DNA of 40,358 bases, from NCBI GenBank assembly GCA_964646515.1, contig CAZYES010000005.1, forward strand, positions 1 through 40,358, given 5' to 3'. Made by a program: the position numbers and the translations under genes. Under the pieces are notes generated by a model that had not been told where the DNA came from, did not search any database, and worked only from the letters and a program-made list of their open reading frames with translations. This document shows positions 15,072-25,064 of this stretch, piece by piece. This stretch comes from C7867-002 sp964646515 (GTDB lineage: Bacteria > Patescibacteriota > Minisyncoccia > Phycocordibacterales > PALSA-1337). Positions within the stretch are counted from its first letter, which is position 1. Every line of letters begins with the position of its first letter.

Positions 15072-18000
15072 TAATATCTTCCCTAGTTTACAATACTGGC
15101 ATTCTCTGTCTTCGCAACTATTATTTACAAACGATAAAGTGAGAACTTCTCTGGCCATTTTCAAGATGCTTTCTTTCAACTGATCTACTTCTCGGTCAAT
15201 GATCTCAAACTTTTCTTTCTTAAATTTTCCCCTCTCATTTGGCTCAACAAAGTCAATCTCGCCATATTTCATCCTCAATTTCTTATCATCATTGTCTAGA
15301 AGAAGTTTATAAAAAACCAATTGCCTTTTGTAATTACCATCGGCATCACGGGTTTTTCCTTCAATCTCGTTCCGAGACTTTGGTCTGCTAGTCTTATAAT
15401 CAACAACCACAACATCATGATCATCGATAAACTCCACTTTATCAAGTTTGCCAATCAGATTTAATCGCAATAAATCGCTAGATTTTCCTTTTACTCCACC
15501 ACCCTCTCTAGTTCCTTTGACAAGCTCCGGACTAACCAAATCGGTATAAGTAAAAACTGAAGAAGCGTTGGAAATAGCAAGTCCTACCCCATTTACTACA
15601 TATTCTGTGAGAAAATTACTATTCCAAGTACCATCATAGGCTCTCAAATATCCCTCCAGAGCTTTTTTGCCCTTTTTGAATGAATCTTCTCTATCATCAG
15701 CAGACATCGACTGCATATCGAGGTTGTAACGCAACAATTCGACCAACTTTTTGGCGTTCATGTTTCTCCCCTCTTTGTAAGACTGAAAAAATGATCGTAG
15801 AGTAGCGTGCATAGCGGTTCCATACATCTGATGTCTAGACTCCGTCTGTGGAATACGGATCAGATTGACGAAAAAATATCTCCAGGGGCATTCGAGATAA
15901 TTGTTGAGATGAGTTACAGACAGGGGTTGTGAAATAAACTTTGACCTCACAAAATCCGGTGTGAGAATAGAACTCGTCGTTTTTTTCTGTGGCATACCGA
16001 ACTTTTTGAAAATGTGATCGAAGGTTTTATTGGTCTTCAAACTTTCAAAGGAAACACTGCCAGAATCGATCTCTGCCACAAACTGACTTGGTATAGTCTC
16101 CTTATCGTCAAAGGAAGAAGAATACGAGATAAAAATCCCTTCACGAGCGCGGGTAAGCGCCACATAAAATAAGCGACGTTCGTCCTCGATCCTGCCCTGA
16201 TCACGAGCATGTTCTATGACGGGAATAGAAAACAAACTTCGTTGGCGACGATTGCCCCAAATACCGTCATTGGTATGAACGATAAAAACATAATTGAACT
16301 CAAGGCCTTTGGACCTATGAGCCGTCATCAGGCGCACGCCTGGAATATGCTCGACATAACTTCGCCTGGCTATAATGCCGTGATTTTTGACAATATCTAT
16401 ATGTTCTATGAAATCATCAATATAAAAAGTTCGTTTCGATCTAGCGGCTTTGATAACGCGGTCAAAGAAAGTCTGCAGTGAAGTCAACCTCTCCAGTGAA
16501 TCTGGCGCGGTCATAATCGAGGCCAACATATTTGTCTCTCCAATCAATTTGTGCAGAAAGTCTGGAAAAGGTATGACTCGGGCTTCACGAGACCATCTGA
16601 CAATGTCCATATATGCCGTCTTCAATGATTGGTCGATAGTCATGCCCTTGTCTTCTCCACCCTTTTTTGAGTTTTTTATTATAAGATGAAGCGACTTTCT
16701 CTGCCTCGTGGCCAGATGGCAAGCCTCCGCCACAAAAGCTGGGTCGCAATTCATCTCAGAGAGCAATAGCGCACTAGACAAAGCCTCACTATTGGAGGGA
16801 TCGTGTATAGCACGACAGAGTATTACGATCTTCGTAGCATCAATATCTCCCAAAATATCATGATCAGATTCGATGCGATGAGCAATACCATGAGCCTTCA
16901 AAACCTCACTTATTCTCTTGGCATGGCTATTTTCTCTGTACAAGATAGCGATCTCTTCCGGTTTTTCTTTTGCCTGTAATAGAGCTACGATCTTTTGGGT
17001 TACATACTCGAGCTCATCGTCGACTTTGGAAAACTCGGTGACAAATATCGGTCTCCCGCCGACTTGGAGAGAAACCAGTTTGGTTCGTTCATGCCCAGGA
17101 ATAGTGGGGTTGTTTGAGATGAGACTATGAGAGGCGTCGAGAATAAGTTGGTGGGAACGATAATTATGTTCCAAGTCAATAACTTGAGCATTGGGATATT
17201 TTTTTGAGAAATAGAGAAAATTGTCTAATGATGCTCCTTGGAATCGATATATAGCCTGCTTGTCATCACCAACGATAAATAGATTTGGATTATCATGAAA
17301 ATCTGCCAGTAATTCCAAGATCTTATTTTGTGCAGAATTGGCGTCTTGATGCTCATCGGCAAGAATATACTGATAAGTTTCTTGCAGTATCAGTTTGAAA
17401 GTATTATCTGCCTCCATAACACGAATCAGTTCGAGTAGCATATCGTCAAAATCATAGAATTTTTGCTTGGCCAACTCCTCTTCGTATTTTTCATAGATAA
17501 AAACAAGCTCGAGGTTTTTTTCATCACGTTTTTTGAGCTTCTCCAGTGTAGTCGAAGAAACTGATGCTCTGCCGTGCCCAAGAGAGGACGAGATATCGAT
17601 ATCGGCCGTGTCCACGGAAAATCCACGCTCAATACTTTCTTTTAATCGCTCCGGAGAAATATTCTCTCTTTTCAAAATCTGGATCTCACGCAAGACGGGC
17701 TTCACGTAATAACCAGGATCGCCGTATGGACGAAGTAAATCAATGCTTTTAGATCGCATTATTTTTTCAATGATCTTTATCTGCTCAGCATCGGTGATAA
17801 TCTTTGAACCGATAATCCTCGGGAAATAATCTGGGTATTGCTGGATGATATGCTCAGCGAAACCATGAAAAGTATGAATGTGTACTTTGTAAGCAGATGG
17901 GCCGATTATCTCCATAAGTTTGCGTCTCATGGCATAAGCGCCCGATTCGGTAAAAGTCAAAGCCAAAATAGAGTCCGGCGAGGTATCGGTCCTTTTCAAG

Positions 18001-18167
18001 ATATTGCCAATACGGAGAGTAAGAATAGTAGTCTTGCCTGTACCGGGGCCGGCAATAACCATGACTGGACCCTCAATAGAGTCAACGGCTTTCTTTTGCG
18101 CATGATTGAGCACCTTGTAGAGTGCTTCAAACTCGCCCGAGGTCTTGTGATTCGGTTGGCTAACCAT
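15048..18167 (-). CDS. UvrD/PcrA-type helicase fused to a C-terminal RecB-like nuclease domain
   Basis: 1039 aa. Superfamily 1 motifs in order: QKKAVDS (Q), AGPGTGKTT (Walker A, Lys45), LALTFTESGAYAM (Ia), ILADEHQDANSAQ (II, with DEHQ), VGDDKQAIYRFQGA (III), HNYRSHQLI (IV), LMTAHRSKGLEFNYVFI (V) and FYVALTRAREGIFI (VI). From about residue 740 a PD-(D/E)XK domain follows: SVTHLNNYLECPWRYFF, GTAMHATLRSFF, LDKVEFIDDHDVVVVDYKTS, RQLVFYKLLL, then CEDRECQYC. The Cys pattern resembles the iron-sulfur clamp of AddB/AdnA. It is likely to unwind and resect double-strand breaks. An extended -10 box precedes the ATG, 15 bp after rpoD. Confidence 0.9.
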   Translation of the reverse strand: MVSQPNHKTSGEFEALYKVLNHAQKKAVDSIEGPVMVIAGPGTGKTTILTLRIGNILKRTDTSPDSILALTFTESGAYAMRRKLMEIIGPSAYKVHIHTFHGFAEHIIQQYPDYFPRIIGSKIITDAEQIKIIEKIMRSKSIDLLRPYGDPGYYVKPVLREIQILKRENISPERLKESIERGFSVDTADIDISSSLGHGRASVSSTTLEKLKKRDEKNLELVFIYEKYEEELAKQKFYDFDDMLLELIRVMEADNTFKLILQETYQYILADEHQDANSAQNKILELLADFHDNPNLFIVGDDKQAIYRFQGASLDNFLYFSKKYPNAQVIDLEHNYRSHQLILDASHSLISNNPTIPGHERTKLVSLQVGGRPIFVTEFSKVDDELEYVTQKIVALLQAKEKPEEIAILYRENSHAKRISEVLKAHGIAHRIESDHDILGDIDATKIVILCRAIHDPSNSEALSSALLLSEMNCDPAFVAEACHLATRQRKSLHLIIKNSKKGGEDKGMTIDQSLKTAYMDIVRWSREARVIPFPDFLHKLIGETNMLASIMTAPDSLERLTSLQTFFDRVIKAARSKRTFYIDDFIEHIDIVKNHGIIARRSYVEHIPGVRLMTAHRSKGLEFNYVFIVHTNDGIWGNRRQRSLFSIPVIEHARDQGRIEDERRLFYVALTRAREGIFISYSSSFDDKETIPSQFVAEIDSGSVSFESLKTNKTFDHIFKKFGMPQKKTTSSILTPDFVRSKFISQPLSVTHLNNYLECPWRYFFVNLIRIPQTESRHQMYGTAMHATLRSFFQSYKEGRNMNAKKLVELLRYNLDMQSMSADDREDSFKKGKKALEGYLRAYDGTWNSNFLTEYVVNGVGLAISNASSVFTYTDLVSPELVKGTREGGGVKGKSSDLLRLNLIGKLDKVEFIDDHDVVVVDYKTSRPKSRNEIEGKTRDADGNYKRQLVFYKLLLDNDDKKLRMKYGEIDFVEPNERGKFKKEKFEIIDREVDQLKESILKMAREVLTLSFVNNSCEDRECQYCKLGKILLLDKGIN

Positions 18168-18173
18168 ACTTGA

Positions 18174-18182
18174 ATTATAGCA
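18174..18182 (-). promoter_or_regulatory. Extended -10 promoter of the helicase-nuclease gene
   Basis: Minus strand TG-C-TATAAT occupies 18174-18182 and ends 6 nt before the ATG at 18167. No good -35 is seen, as expected for an extended -10. It overlaps the 3' end of rpoD, so the gene can be expressed independently as a leaderless mRNA. Confidence 0.6.
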
Positions 18183-19430
18183 CTAGTAATTTTTCAACCT
18201 ATTTATCTTTTCGTGTTGTCTAATTTTTTCGTGAGCTTTGGCCTCAATCTGTCTGATGCGTTCGCGGGTAACGCCGAACTCGCGACCCACTTCTTCCAGA
18301 GTATGAGTAATGCCGTCATTCAGACCATGGCGCATCTCTAAAATCTTGCGCTCTTTTTCTGTGAGGTCATTCAAAACCATATTCACCTGATCACGCAAAA
18401 TACGACGCGAGGATTCTTGATCTGGGGAAAGGATCTTGTCATCGGGGACAAAATCTTGCAGAGTAGACTTACCGTCATCACCGTCATCACCGACTGGTGT
18501 CTCCAAAGAAAGAACAGACTGCTCGATCTTCTCGATCTGATATATTTTTTCTACTTCCATACCCATCTCTGTAGCAATTTCATCGGGCAGAGGCTCTCGG
18601 CTTAATTCTTGGGAAAGACGACGAACGACTTGTTTGTACTTGGCAATTGTTTCTACCATATGGACCGGTACACGAATAGTACGAGACTGATCGGCCAGAG
18701 CACGTGTGATGGCTTGTCTGATCCACCAAGTAGCATAAGTGGAAAACTTATAGCCCTTGGTCCAATCGAACTTATCGACGGCACGAAACAGTCCTAGATT
18801 TCCTTCTTGTATAAGATCGAGAAGAGTAAGATCAGGACTACGGCCGACATATTTCTTGGCAATAGAGACAACTAGACGTAGATTTGCCTTGGCCAAAAGA
18901 TTCTTGGCTTCAATATCTTGCGCCTGTATACGTCTGGCCAATTCCTTTTCCATAGCTGCGTTGATAAGCGGATATTGGCCAATTTCTTTCAAGTACATCT
19001 GGATAGAATCATAAGCGGAATCAGGATTACGAGAAACGTGTGACGTGACTTTTTTGGGATTTAATTCCTGGACTTCAAGCAATCCGCCACCTTCGAGAAC
19101 ATCCACATTGGCGGCCGAAAATTTACTGTAAAGTCCATCAAGAAAGAAGATGTCATTCTCAATTTGTGGGAATTCTTTCAAGATTTCGTCATATGTCACA
19201 AAACCGCGATCACGGCCCTTCTGGATCAGTTTATTTGCCTTTTGCTCAAAATCATGGGCCTTCTCCAGTTTCGTTTTGGGTTTGGTAGAAATGCTCCGAA
19301 CAGAGAGCGAAGACCGACTAAATTTTGCCCTATTTGACGACTTACCCTTTTTTCGAAAAGACTTACGTTTATTGCTAGAACGAATAACATTTTTACGGAT
19401 CTTCGAGGCTTTTCTTTTGTTTTTTCTCAT
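18183..19430 (-). CDS. rpoD: Primary sigma factor, sigma-70 family
   Basis: 415 aa. A very basic N-terminal tail (about 45 residues rich in Lys/Arg/Ser) precedes a reduced region 1.1-like domain (VTYDEILKEFPQIENDIFFLDGLY). Region 1.2 is DSIQMYLKEIGQYPLI. Region 2 has NLRLVVSIAKKYVGR, LDLIQEGNLGLFRAVDKFDW and KFSTYATWWIRQAI. Region 3 and the linker include TIRVPVHMVETI and DFVPDDKILSPDQ. Region 4 ends with LTEKERKILEMRHGL and the helix-turn-helix TLEEVGREFGVTRERIRQIEAKA. It recognises the TTGACA/TATAAT-type promoters seen in this window. The gene follows dnaG by 65 bp, recalling the macromolecular synthesis operon. Confidence 0.97.
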   Translation of the reverse strand: MRKNKRKASKIRKNVIRSSNKRKSFRKKGKSSNRAKFSRSSLSVRSISTKPKTKLEKAHDFEQKANKLIQKGRDRGFVTYDEILKEFPQIENDIFFLDGLYSKFSAANVDVLEGGGLLEVQELNPKKVTSHVSRNPDSAYDSIQMYLKEIGQYPLINAAMEKELARRIQAQDIEAKNLLAKANLRLVVSIAKKYVGRSPDLTLLDLIQEGNLGLFRAVDKFDWTKGYKFSTYATWWIRQAITRALADQSRTIRVPVHMVETIAKYKQVVRRLSQELSREPLPDEIATEMGMEVEKIYQIEKIEQSVLSLETPVGDDGDDGKSTLQDFVPDDKILSPDQESSRRILRDQVNMVLNDLTEKERKILEMRHGLNDGITHTLEEVGREFGVTRERIRQIEAKAHEKIRQHEKINRLKNY

Positions 19431-19495
19431 GTAGAGATGATTATTAATTTTAAGGGAATTGTAAAGTATTTATCATAAAAGCGCAACCATCTTAC

Positions 19496-21277
19496 TCAGT
19501 TCTTCCTTCTTTTTACAGTCTCCGCTTTGCGTATCGAAAGTACTTGACATTTTTGGGCCATCTCAGAGACAAGAGCCTGATTACCTTCTCTCTCTGCTAT
19601 TTTCAATCGTGTCATAGAAGAGATCAGCTCCTCATTGATAAGATCTTCTTCAAAGTTAATAAGAAGTTCTTTCATATGAAAGTCCCAATGTTCTTTGTCC
19701 TTACCATAGAATGATTCGGCCTCGAAGATAATATCACTCATCAAGGGTTCGACCGCCTTCACTCTTTCTTCATAAGAATTACCGGCTATTTTTTTCAACT
19801 GTTCACGATACTCGACAGACAGAGGGAATCCGACAGACTCCATAAGATGCAAAAGCCCGAACATTCTACGCTCCACAAGATCAATATGATTTGAAGACGA
19901 AGATTTTGTCTTTTTATCACTAGGCTTCGCTTGCGCAGAGATTTGTTTGGAAGCTATATCTGGCGCCTTTTCCTTTTCAAATTTTCTCAGATCTTCCCAA
20001 ACGGCTTGCTCATTCAGACCAGCTTTTTCGGCTACAATTTTGACGAAATATGCCTTGTCCATTTCACTATCGATCCTTGCCAAAAAAGGAAAAAGGCGAT
20101 CCTTAATAGCTCGAGCCAATTTGTGATTATCGGCCACCTCTTTCATGATATTGCCAAGCTCATATTCCACGACGTGTTTGGCCTGACGTAAAACATTTTT
20201 CCAACTTTCTGGATTAGTTATTATGAGATCTGCCGGATCTTTACCTCCCTCTATATCAGCAATCTTTACAGACATCCCCAAAGAAAGCGCGGTTGAGGCC
20301 ACGGCGCGCATAGCGGCCTTGCGACCGGCATTATCAGAATCCATGGCAATGATCAAATTTGGCGATAGCCTACGTATCAGACCAAGATTGCTCACGGCGT
20401 GAACTTCATTGCTTGGCTCATCACTGAGAGCTGTGCCTGAAGAGGCCACGACGTTCTTGATACCTATTTGATGCGACATAATAAGATCCATCTGCCCTTC
20501 AACCAATATAGAATATCCCTTGCGCCTGATCTCTGTCTTGGCTTTGTCGAGACCAAAAAGAATCATCGATTTGTCGAATATTGGCGAATCGGGACTATTC
20601 AAATATTTGGCTGACTTACCGTCATCTTTCAATATCCTTCCCGTAAAAGCGATGATACGACCACTGGAGTCGGCGATCGGGAATATTATACGGCCACGAA
20701 AACGATCATAATAAGACCGCGCATCGTGGCCAGAAACATTACTCAGTTTTATCAATCCAGCTTTTTCTAAAATTGCCTCACTCCAGCCTTTGCCTTTCAA
20801 ATATGAACACAAATTTTTCCAACCATCTGGCGCCCAACCAATACGAAAGTCTTTTATGGTAGCTTCGACTATTCCACGATTTTTCACATAGTCACGGGCT
20901 ATTTTTGATTTTTCGAACTGCATCTGGAAAAATTCCGTTGCAACTTTTAGTACTTGAAACAGACGGTCGCGCTCGCTGTCAGTTTTCCGATCTTCGACTA
21001 TTGGCACGCCGGCTCTTTCGGCCAAGACTTTAAGAGCGCCCTTGAAATCGAGACCTTCAAATTGTTCTACAAATGAGAATATGTCCCCTTTAGCATTACA
21101 TCCAAAACAATAATATCCACCTCTTTCTGGAGATACAAAAAACGAAGCCGTCTTTTCATTATGAAAGGGACATTTAGCTTTGAAAGACTTGCCAGCTCTG
21201 TCTAACTTCAGATAAGAACCGACGAGATCTTCGATCGGCACTCTAGCTTTTATTTGTTCTACGATGGTGCGATTCAT
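19496..21277 (-). CDS. dnaG: DNA primase
   Basis: 593 aa. The N-terminal zinc-binding domain has CPFHNEKTASFFVSPERGGYYCFGC. The catalytic core has FRGRIIFPI and GRIIAFTGRIL, then the TOPRIM motifs VEGQMDLIMSHQIG and AMDSDNAGRKAAMRA. The C-terminal helicase-binding region (from about 430) is diverged and charged. It makes the RNA primers for replication. It is the first gene of a dnaG-rpoD unit, 101 bp downstream of rpoC. That gap holds a small hairpin (GCCAA-TTGGC) and a TAATAT box on the minus strand. Confidence 0.97.
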   Translation of the reverse strand: MNRTIVEQIKARVPIEDLVGSYLKLDRAGKSFKAKCPFHNEKTASFFVSPERGGYYCFGCNAKGDIFSFVEQFEGLDFKGALKVLAERAGVPIVEDRKTDSERDRLFQVLKVATEFFQMQFEKSKIARDYVKNRGIVEATIKDFRIGWAPDGWKNLCSYLKGKGWSEAILEKAGLIKLSNVSGHDARSYYDRFRGRIIFPIADSSGRIIAFTGRILKDDGKSAKYLNSPDSPIFDKSMILFGLDKAKTEIRRKGYSILVEGQMDLIMSHQIGIKNVVASSGTALSDEPSNEVHAVSNLGLIRRLSPNLIIAMDSDNAGRKAAMRAVASTALSLGMSVKIADIEGGKDPADLIITNPESWKNVLRQAKHVVEYELGNIMKEVADNHKLARAIKDRLFPFLARIDSEMDKAYFVKIVAEKAGLNEQAVWEDLRKFEKEKAPDIASKQISAQAKPSDKKTKSSSSNHIDLVERRMFGLLHLMESVGFPLSVEYREQLKKIAGNSYEERVKAVEPLMSDIIFEAESFYGKDKEHWDFHMKELLINFEEDLINEELISSMTRLKIAEREGNQALVSEMAQKCQVLSIRKAETVKRRKN

Positions 21278-21378
21278 AACGAAGTACGACTTATAAGTTA
21301 CACGTCTATATTACCATCCGATAGCCAAGAGTCATTGGCACGATCTAGCTTCTCATATAAGATTCAGTGATTTTCAGG

Positions 21379-24300
21379 CTACTCTTCGGAACCAACATCT
21401 TTCGAATAGAGAGCGTCTATCATCTCTTTCTTTGGTGATCCAACAAACCCCGTACCGGCTGGAACCAAGCGACCAATGATAACATTCTCCATAAGTCCCT
21501 GCAGATCATCCTCTGCTCCGCGAACTGAGTTTGCAATAAGAACACGAGTGGTATGCTGGAAGGAAGCTGCTGATAAAAAGCTCTTTCTGGAAAGTGACGT
21601 TTCTGTAATGCCCATAACAACTTTTTTAACTTTGGCCACCGAGTCACCATTTGCTTTTGCAACATCGTTTTCTTCGATGAGCTGAATGTCATCAACAATC
21701 ATACCTTCGGTCAGGTTGGTATCTCCGCCATCGATAACTTTTCGGCGTGAAAACATTTGCTTTACGATAAGTTCAACGTGCTTGCGCGAGACAGTCTCGC
21801 CTTGGAGTTCATATATCTTACCAACTTCTGTAATGACATACTCCTTGGCGCGTTCTTCCCCGCCATATTCAAAAACTTCATCTATATCAGCAGAGCCGTC
21901 GGTGAGTAATTGGCCCTTCTTCACCCGATCACCAGCTTTGACTATGGTAGTACGACGATAAGGAAATGTATATTCGATCTCTTGCGCCTTTTTCTTGCCC
22001 TTGTCTTCTAGATCGGGCAAAACATAGATAATCTTTTCTTTACCCAAGTCTTTCATGCCCATGACTATCCCATCAACCGTGGCAACTACGGCTGGATTTT
22101 TGGGACGACGTTTTTCGAAGACTTCTTCTACACGAGGCAAACCTTGTGTGATATCTCCGCCCAGACCAGCAGCCCCTCCTTGATGGAAAGTACGCATAGT
22201 AAGTTGCGTTCCGGGCTCACCGATAGCCTGTGCCGCAATCGTACCCACAGCTTCACCGAGAGCCACTAGAGAACTATTGCCAAGATCTAGCCCATAACAT
22301 TTCGAGCAAACGCCCCTGACCGTTTTGCAAGAAAGAGGCGAACGAACGCTTACATTCTGTATGCCCGCTTCTTCGACTTTGTCGGCATCGCTCTTGGACA
22401 GCAAATGTCCTTTCTCGAACAAAACTTTGCCGTTCGCCGTAACAATATCTTCGGCGATGACACGACCACGAATATTTTTTGACAAGGGAATATTCATTCC
22501 GGAAGCAGTCTGTCGGTGTATTATGATGCTGTCTTTCGTACCGCAATCCTCCTCGGAAATAACTACATCCTGTGCCACCACGAAAAGCTTACGCGTCAAA
22601 TATCCAGCTTTGGCGGTGTTCAATGCTGTATCAGTGAGACCCTTCCTAGAACCATGGGTGGTGATAAAGTATTCGATTGGAGTCAAACCCTCTTTGGCAC
22701 AAGAAAGAATAGCAAATTCTATTGTCTCGCCAGACACCGAAGAGATCAGGCCTTTCATTCCTGCCATTTGAGTGATCTGCGAAAGAGATCCGCGAGCACC
22801 AGAAGTGATCATGTCATAAACAGAGCCCATTTTGTCCAGAGAAAGAGGAATGGCTTTTTCGACTTCGCCTTTGGCTCCCTGCCAAATCTCAACATGTTTT
22901 CTAATCCTTTCATCTTCTGTCAACAAGCCTTCGTCGAATTGCTTGGAGACCATATCTGCTTTGCTCTTGGCCTTGGCAACAATCTCTTCTTTGGCAGATG
23001 GAACCAAAATGTCGTCGATGCCCCAAGTAGTCCCTGAATAGGTCGCAAAATTAAAACCAAACGTCTTTATCTTGTCTAAAATATGTGCAATATTTTGTGC
23101 TCCATATAGAGTGATCATGTCATCGATGATGACGCTGAGCTTCTTGCGACCAATTTCTCCATTAATAAATGGATACTCTTCCATGAGAATATTATTGAAC
23201 ATGATCCTGCCAACAGTAGTCTCGAATATTTTTTCTTTGAACTCAGCATATTTTTTGTTTTTTGGCGCAAGTACTTTTATCTTTGCGCGTAGGTCTACGG
23301 CTTTGAAGCTATGGGCGAGGATAGCCGCATCTGGAGATTCAAAAATCTTACCTTCACCCAGAGCGCCTGTCATGATTTTCGTCACCCAAAAACAACCGAG
23401 AACGATATCGAGCATTTTCGCCACGACTGTGGGATCGTTATTACCGGGTTTCAAGATATTTTTATCAGAAGCCATGATCTCTCTAGCTTCGAGTTGCGCT
23501 TCTTCAGACAGAGGAACGTGGACAGCCATCTGGTCTCCATCAAAGTCAGCATTGAAAGCAGTACAGACTAACGGATGAACCTGTATGGCATTACCTTCGA
23601 TCAATATCGGACGAAAGGCTTGGATACCGAGACGATGCAAAGTAGGAGCACGGTTTAAAAGTACATATTTGCCTTTGATAACTTCCTCCAAGATCTCCCA
23701 AACTTCTTTGGCATCATCATCGATCAGACGATTAGCACCACGGATATTGTAAGCAAGCTCTCTCTTCAAAAGTCCAGAAATGACAAAAGGTCGGAACAAC
23801 TCCAGGGCCATGTGCTTTGGCAATCCGCATTCGTCGAGTTTGAGCTCTGGGCCAACGACGATCACCGAGCGACCAGAATAGTCTACTCGTTTACCGAGAA
23901 GATTCTGGCGGAATAGACCTCGTTTCGATTTTAGACTATCAGACAACGATTTTAGAGCGCGCTTTTGAGCGGCTACGGCTGCAGCACCAGCCGACGAACT
24001 ATGTCTTATTGAATTGTCTATAAGCGCATCAACTGCCTCCTGTAGAATGCGTTTTTCGTTGCGTAATATCACTTCCGGCGCGTTGATTTCTTTCAACTTC
24101 AACAGACGATTGTTGCGATTGATAACTCGACGATACAAATCATTGACATCGGATGTGGCATATCGTCCACCATCAAGCGCCACCATGGGGCGCAAACCGG
24201 GAGGAATAACAGGAATACGAACGAGAAACATCCATTCTGGTCGGATATTGGCTTTGATCATTTGTTTTACTAGAGAAAGTCTCTTGGCCAATTTTTCTCG

Positions 24301-25050
24301 ATCGGCCGAACTGGCAACATCGTACTCTTTTTCAAGTTCGGCCCTGAGTTTATTCAAATCAACTCTTTTTAAGAGATCGTAGACAATCTCCGCGCCAATT
24401 CCAGATTCGAAAAGCGACCCATACTTCATAGCACATTTGTGATAAGTAACCTCATCCATGACAAAGCCTTCATTGAGATTTTCGATCTCTTTCCTAGCGT
24501 TAATAACCAATTCCTTCAATACTTCCTTGGTTTTGTCGTCCTGCGCAGTTTTAATTTTATTTTTATATTCAGTGTCTAATTCTTTCAAGAATTTCTCTTT
24601 TTCATCTTCATGAACTTTAGTAACAATATATCCAGCAAAATAAACGACCTTTTCTAGATCAGCAGTAGTCATGCCGAGAATAAGTCCAATCCTTGAAGGC
24701 ACACTACGGAGAAACCAAATATGCGAGACTGGTGAAGCAAGCTCAATATGTCCCATACGCTCACGACGAACAATCGATCTGGTGATTTCTACCCCGCATT
24801 TCTCACAAACAATGCCCTTATAACGGATACCGCGATATTTACCACAATAACATTCATAGTCGCGATCTGGTCCGAAAATACGCTCGTCAAAAAGTCCGCT
24901 TTTTTCAGATCTTTGTGTTCTATAGTTGATAGTCTCCGGTTTGGTCACCTCGCCAAAAGACCATTCCATAATCTTTTCTGGACTGGCCAGAGTCAGCCTC
25001 ACTAAATCAAACTTCTGCGGATCCATAGGTTTTTTTATTGGTGTTTGCAT
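21379..25050 (-). CDS. rpoC: DNA-directed RNA polymerase subunit beta-prime
   Basis: 1223 aa. The first zinc site is C67-x-C69 ... C82-x2-C85 near the N-terminus. The bridge and clamp regions are well conserved. The catalytic magnesium loop NADFDGDQMAV lies at residues 500-510, and the second zinc motif is CKTVRGVCSKCYG. The trigger-loop area includes GTQLTMRTFHQGG. The length is close to compact bacterial homologues. It starts 14 bp after the rpoB stop, so the two are co-transcribed. Confidence 0.98.
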   Translation of the reverse strand: MQTPIKKPMDPQKFDLVRLTLASPEKIMEWSFGEVTKPETINYRTQRSEKSGLFDERIFGPDRDYECYCGKYRGIRYKGIVCEKCGVEITRSIVRRERMGHIELASPVSHIWFLRSVPSRIGLILGMTTADLEKVVYFAGYIVTKVHEDEKEKFLKELDTEYKNKIKTAQDDKTKEVLKELVINARKEIENLNEGFVMDEVTYHKCAMKYGSLFESGIGAEIVYDLLKRVDLNKLRAELEKEYDVASSADREKLAKRLSLVKQMIKANIRPEWMFLVRIPVIPPGLRPMVALDGGRYATSDVNDLYRRVINRNNRLLKLKEINAPEVILRNEKRILQEAVDALIDNSIRHSSSAGAAAVAAQKRALKSLSDSLKSKRGLFRQNLLGKRVDYSGRSVIVVGPELKLDECGLPKHMALELFRPFVISGLLKRELAYNIRGANRLIDDDAKEVWEILEEVIKGKYVLLNRAPTLHRLGIQAFRPILIEGNAIQVHPLVCTAFNADFDGDQMAVHVPLSEEAQLEAREIMASDKNILKPGNNDPTVVAKMLDIVLGCFWVTKIMTGALGEGKIFESPDAAILAHSFKAVDLRAKIKVLAPKNKKYAEFKEKIFETTVGRIMFNNILMEEYPFINGEIGRKKLSVIIDDMITLYGAQNIAHILDKIKTFGFNFATYSGTTWGIDDILVPSAKEEIVAKAKSKADMVSKQFDEGLLTEDERIRKHVEIWQGAKGEVEKAIPLSLDKMGSVYDMITSGARGSLSQITQMAGMKGLISSVSGETIEFAILSCAKEGLTPIEYFITTHGSRKGLTDTALNTAKAGYLTRKLFVVAQDVVISEEDCGTKDSIIIHRQTASGMNIPLSKNIRGRVIAEDIVTANGKVLFEKGHLLSKSDADKVEEAGIQNVSVRSPLSCKTVRGVCSKCYGLDLGNSSLVALGEAVGTIAAQAIGEPGTQLTMRTFHQGGAAGLGGDITQGLPRVEEVFEKRRPKNPAVVATVDGIVMGMKDLGKEKIIYVLPDLEDKGKKKAQEIEYTFPYRRTTIVKAGDRVKKGQLLTDGSADIDEVFEYGGEERAKEYVITEVGKIYELQGETVSRKHVELIVKQMFSRRKVIDGGDTNLTEGMIVDDIQLIEENDVAKANGDSVAKVKKVVMGITETSLSRKSFLSAASFQHTTRVLIANSVRGAEDDLQGLMENVIIGRLVPAGTGFVGSPKKEMIDALYSKDVGSEE

Positions 25051-25064
25051 GTCTGTTTTTGATA

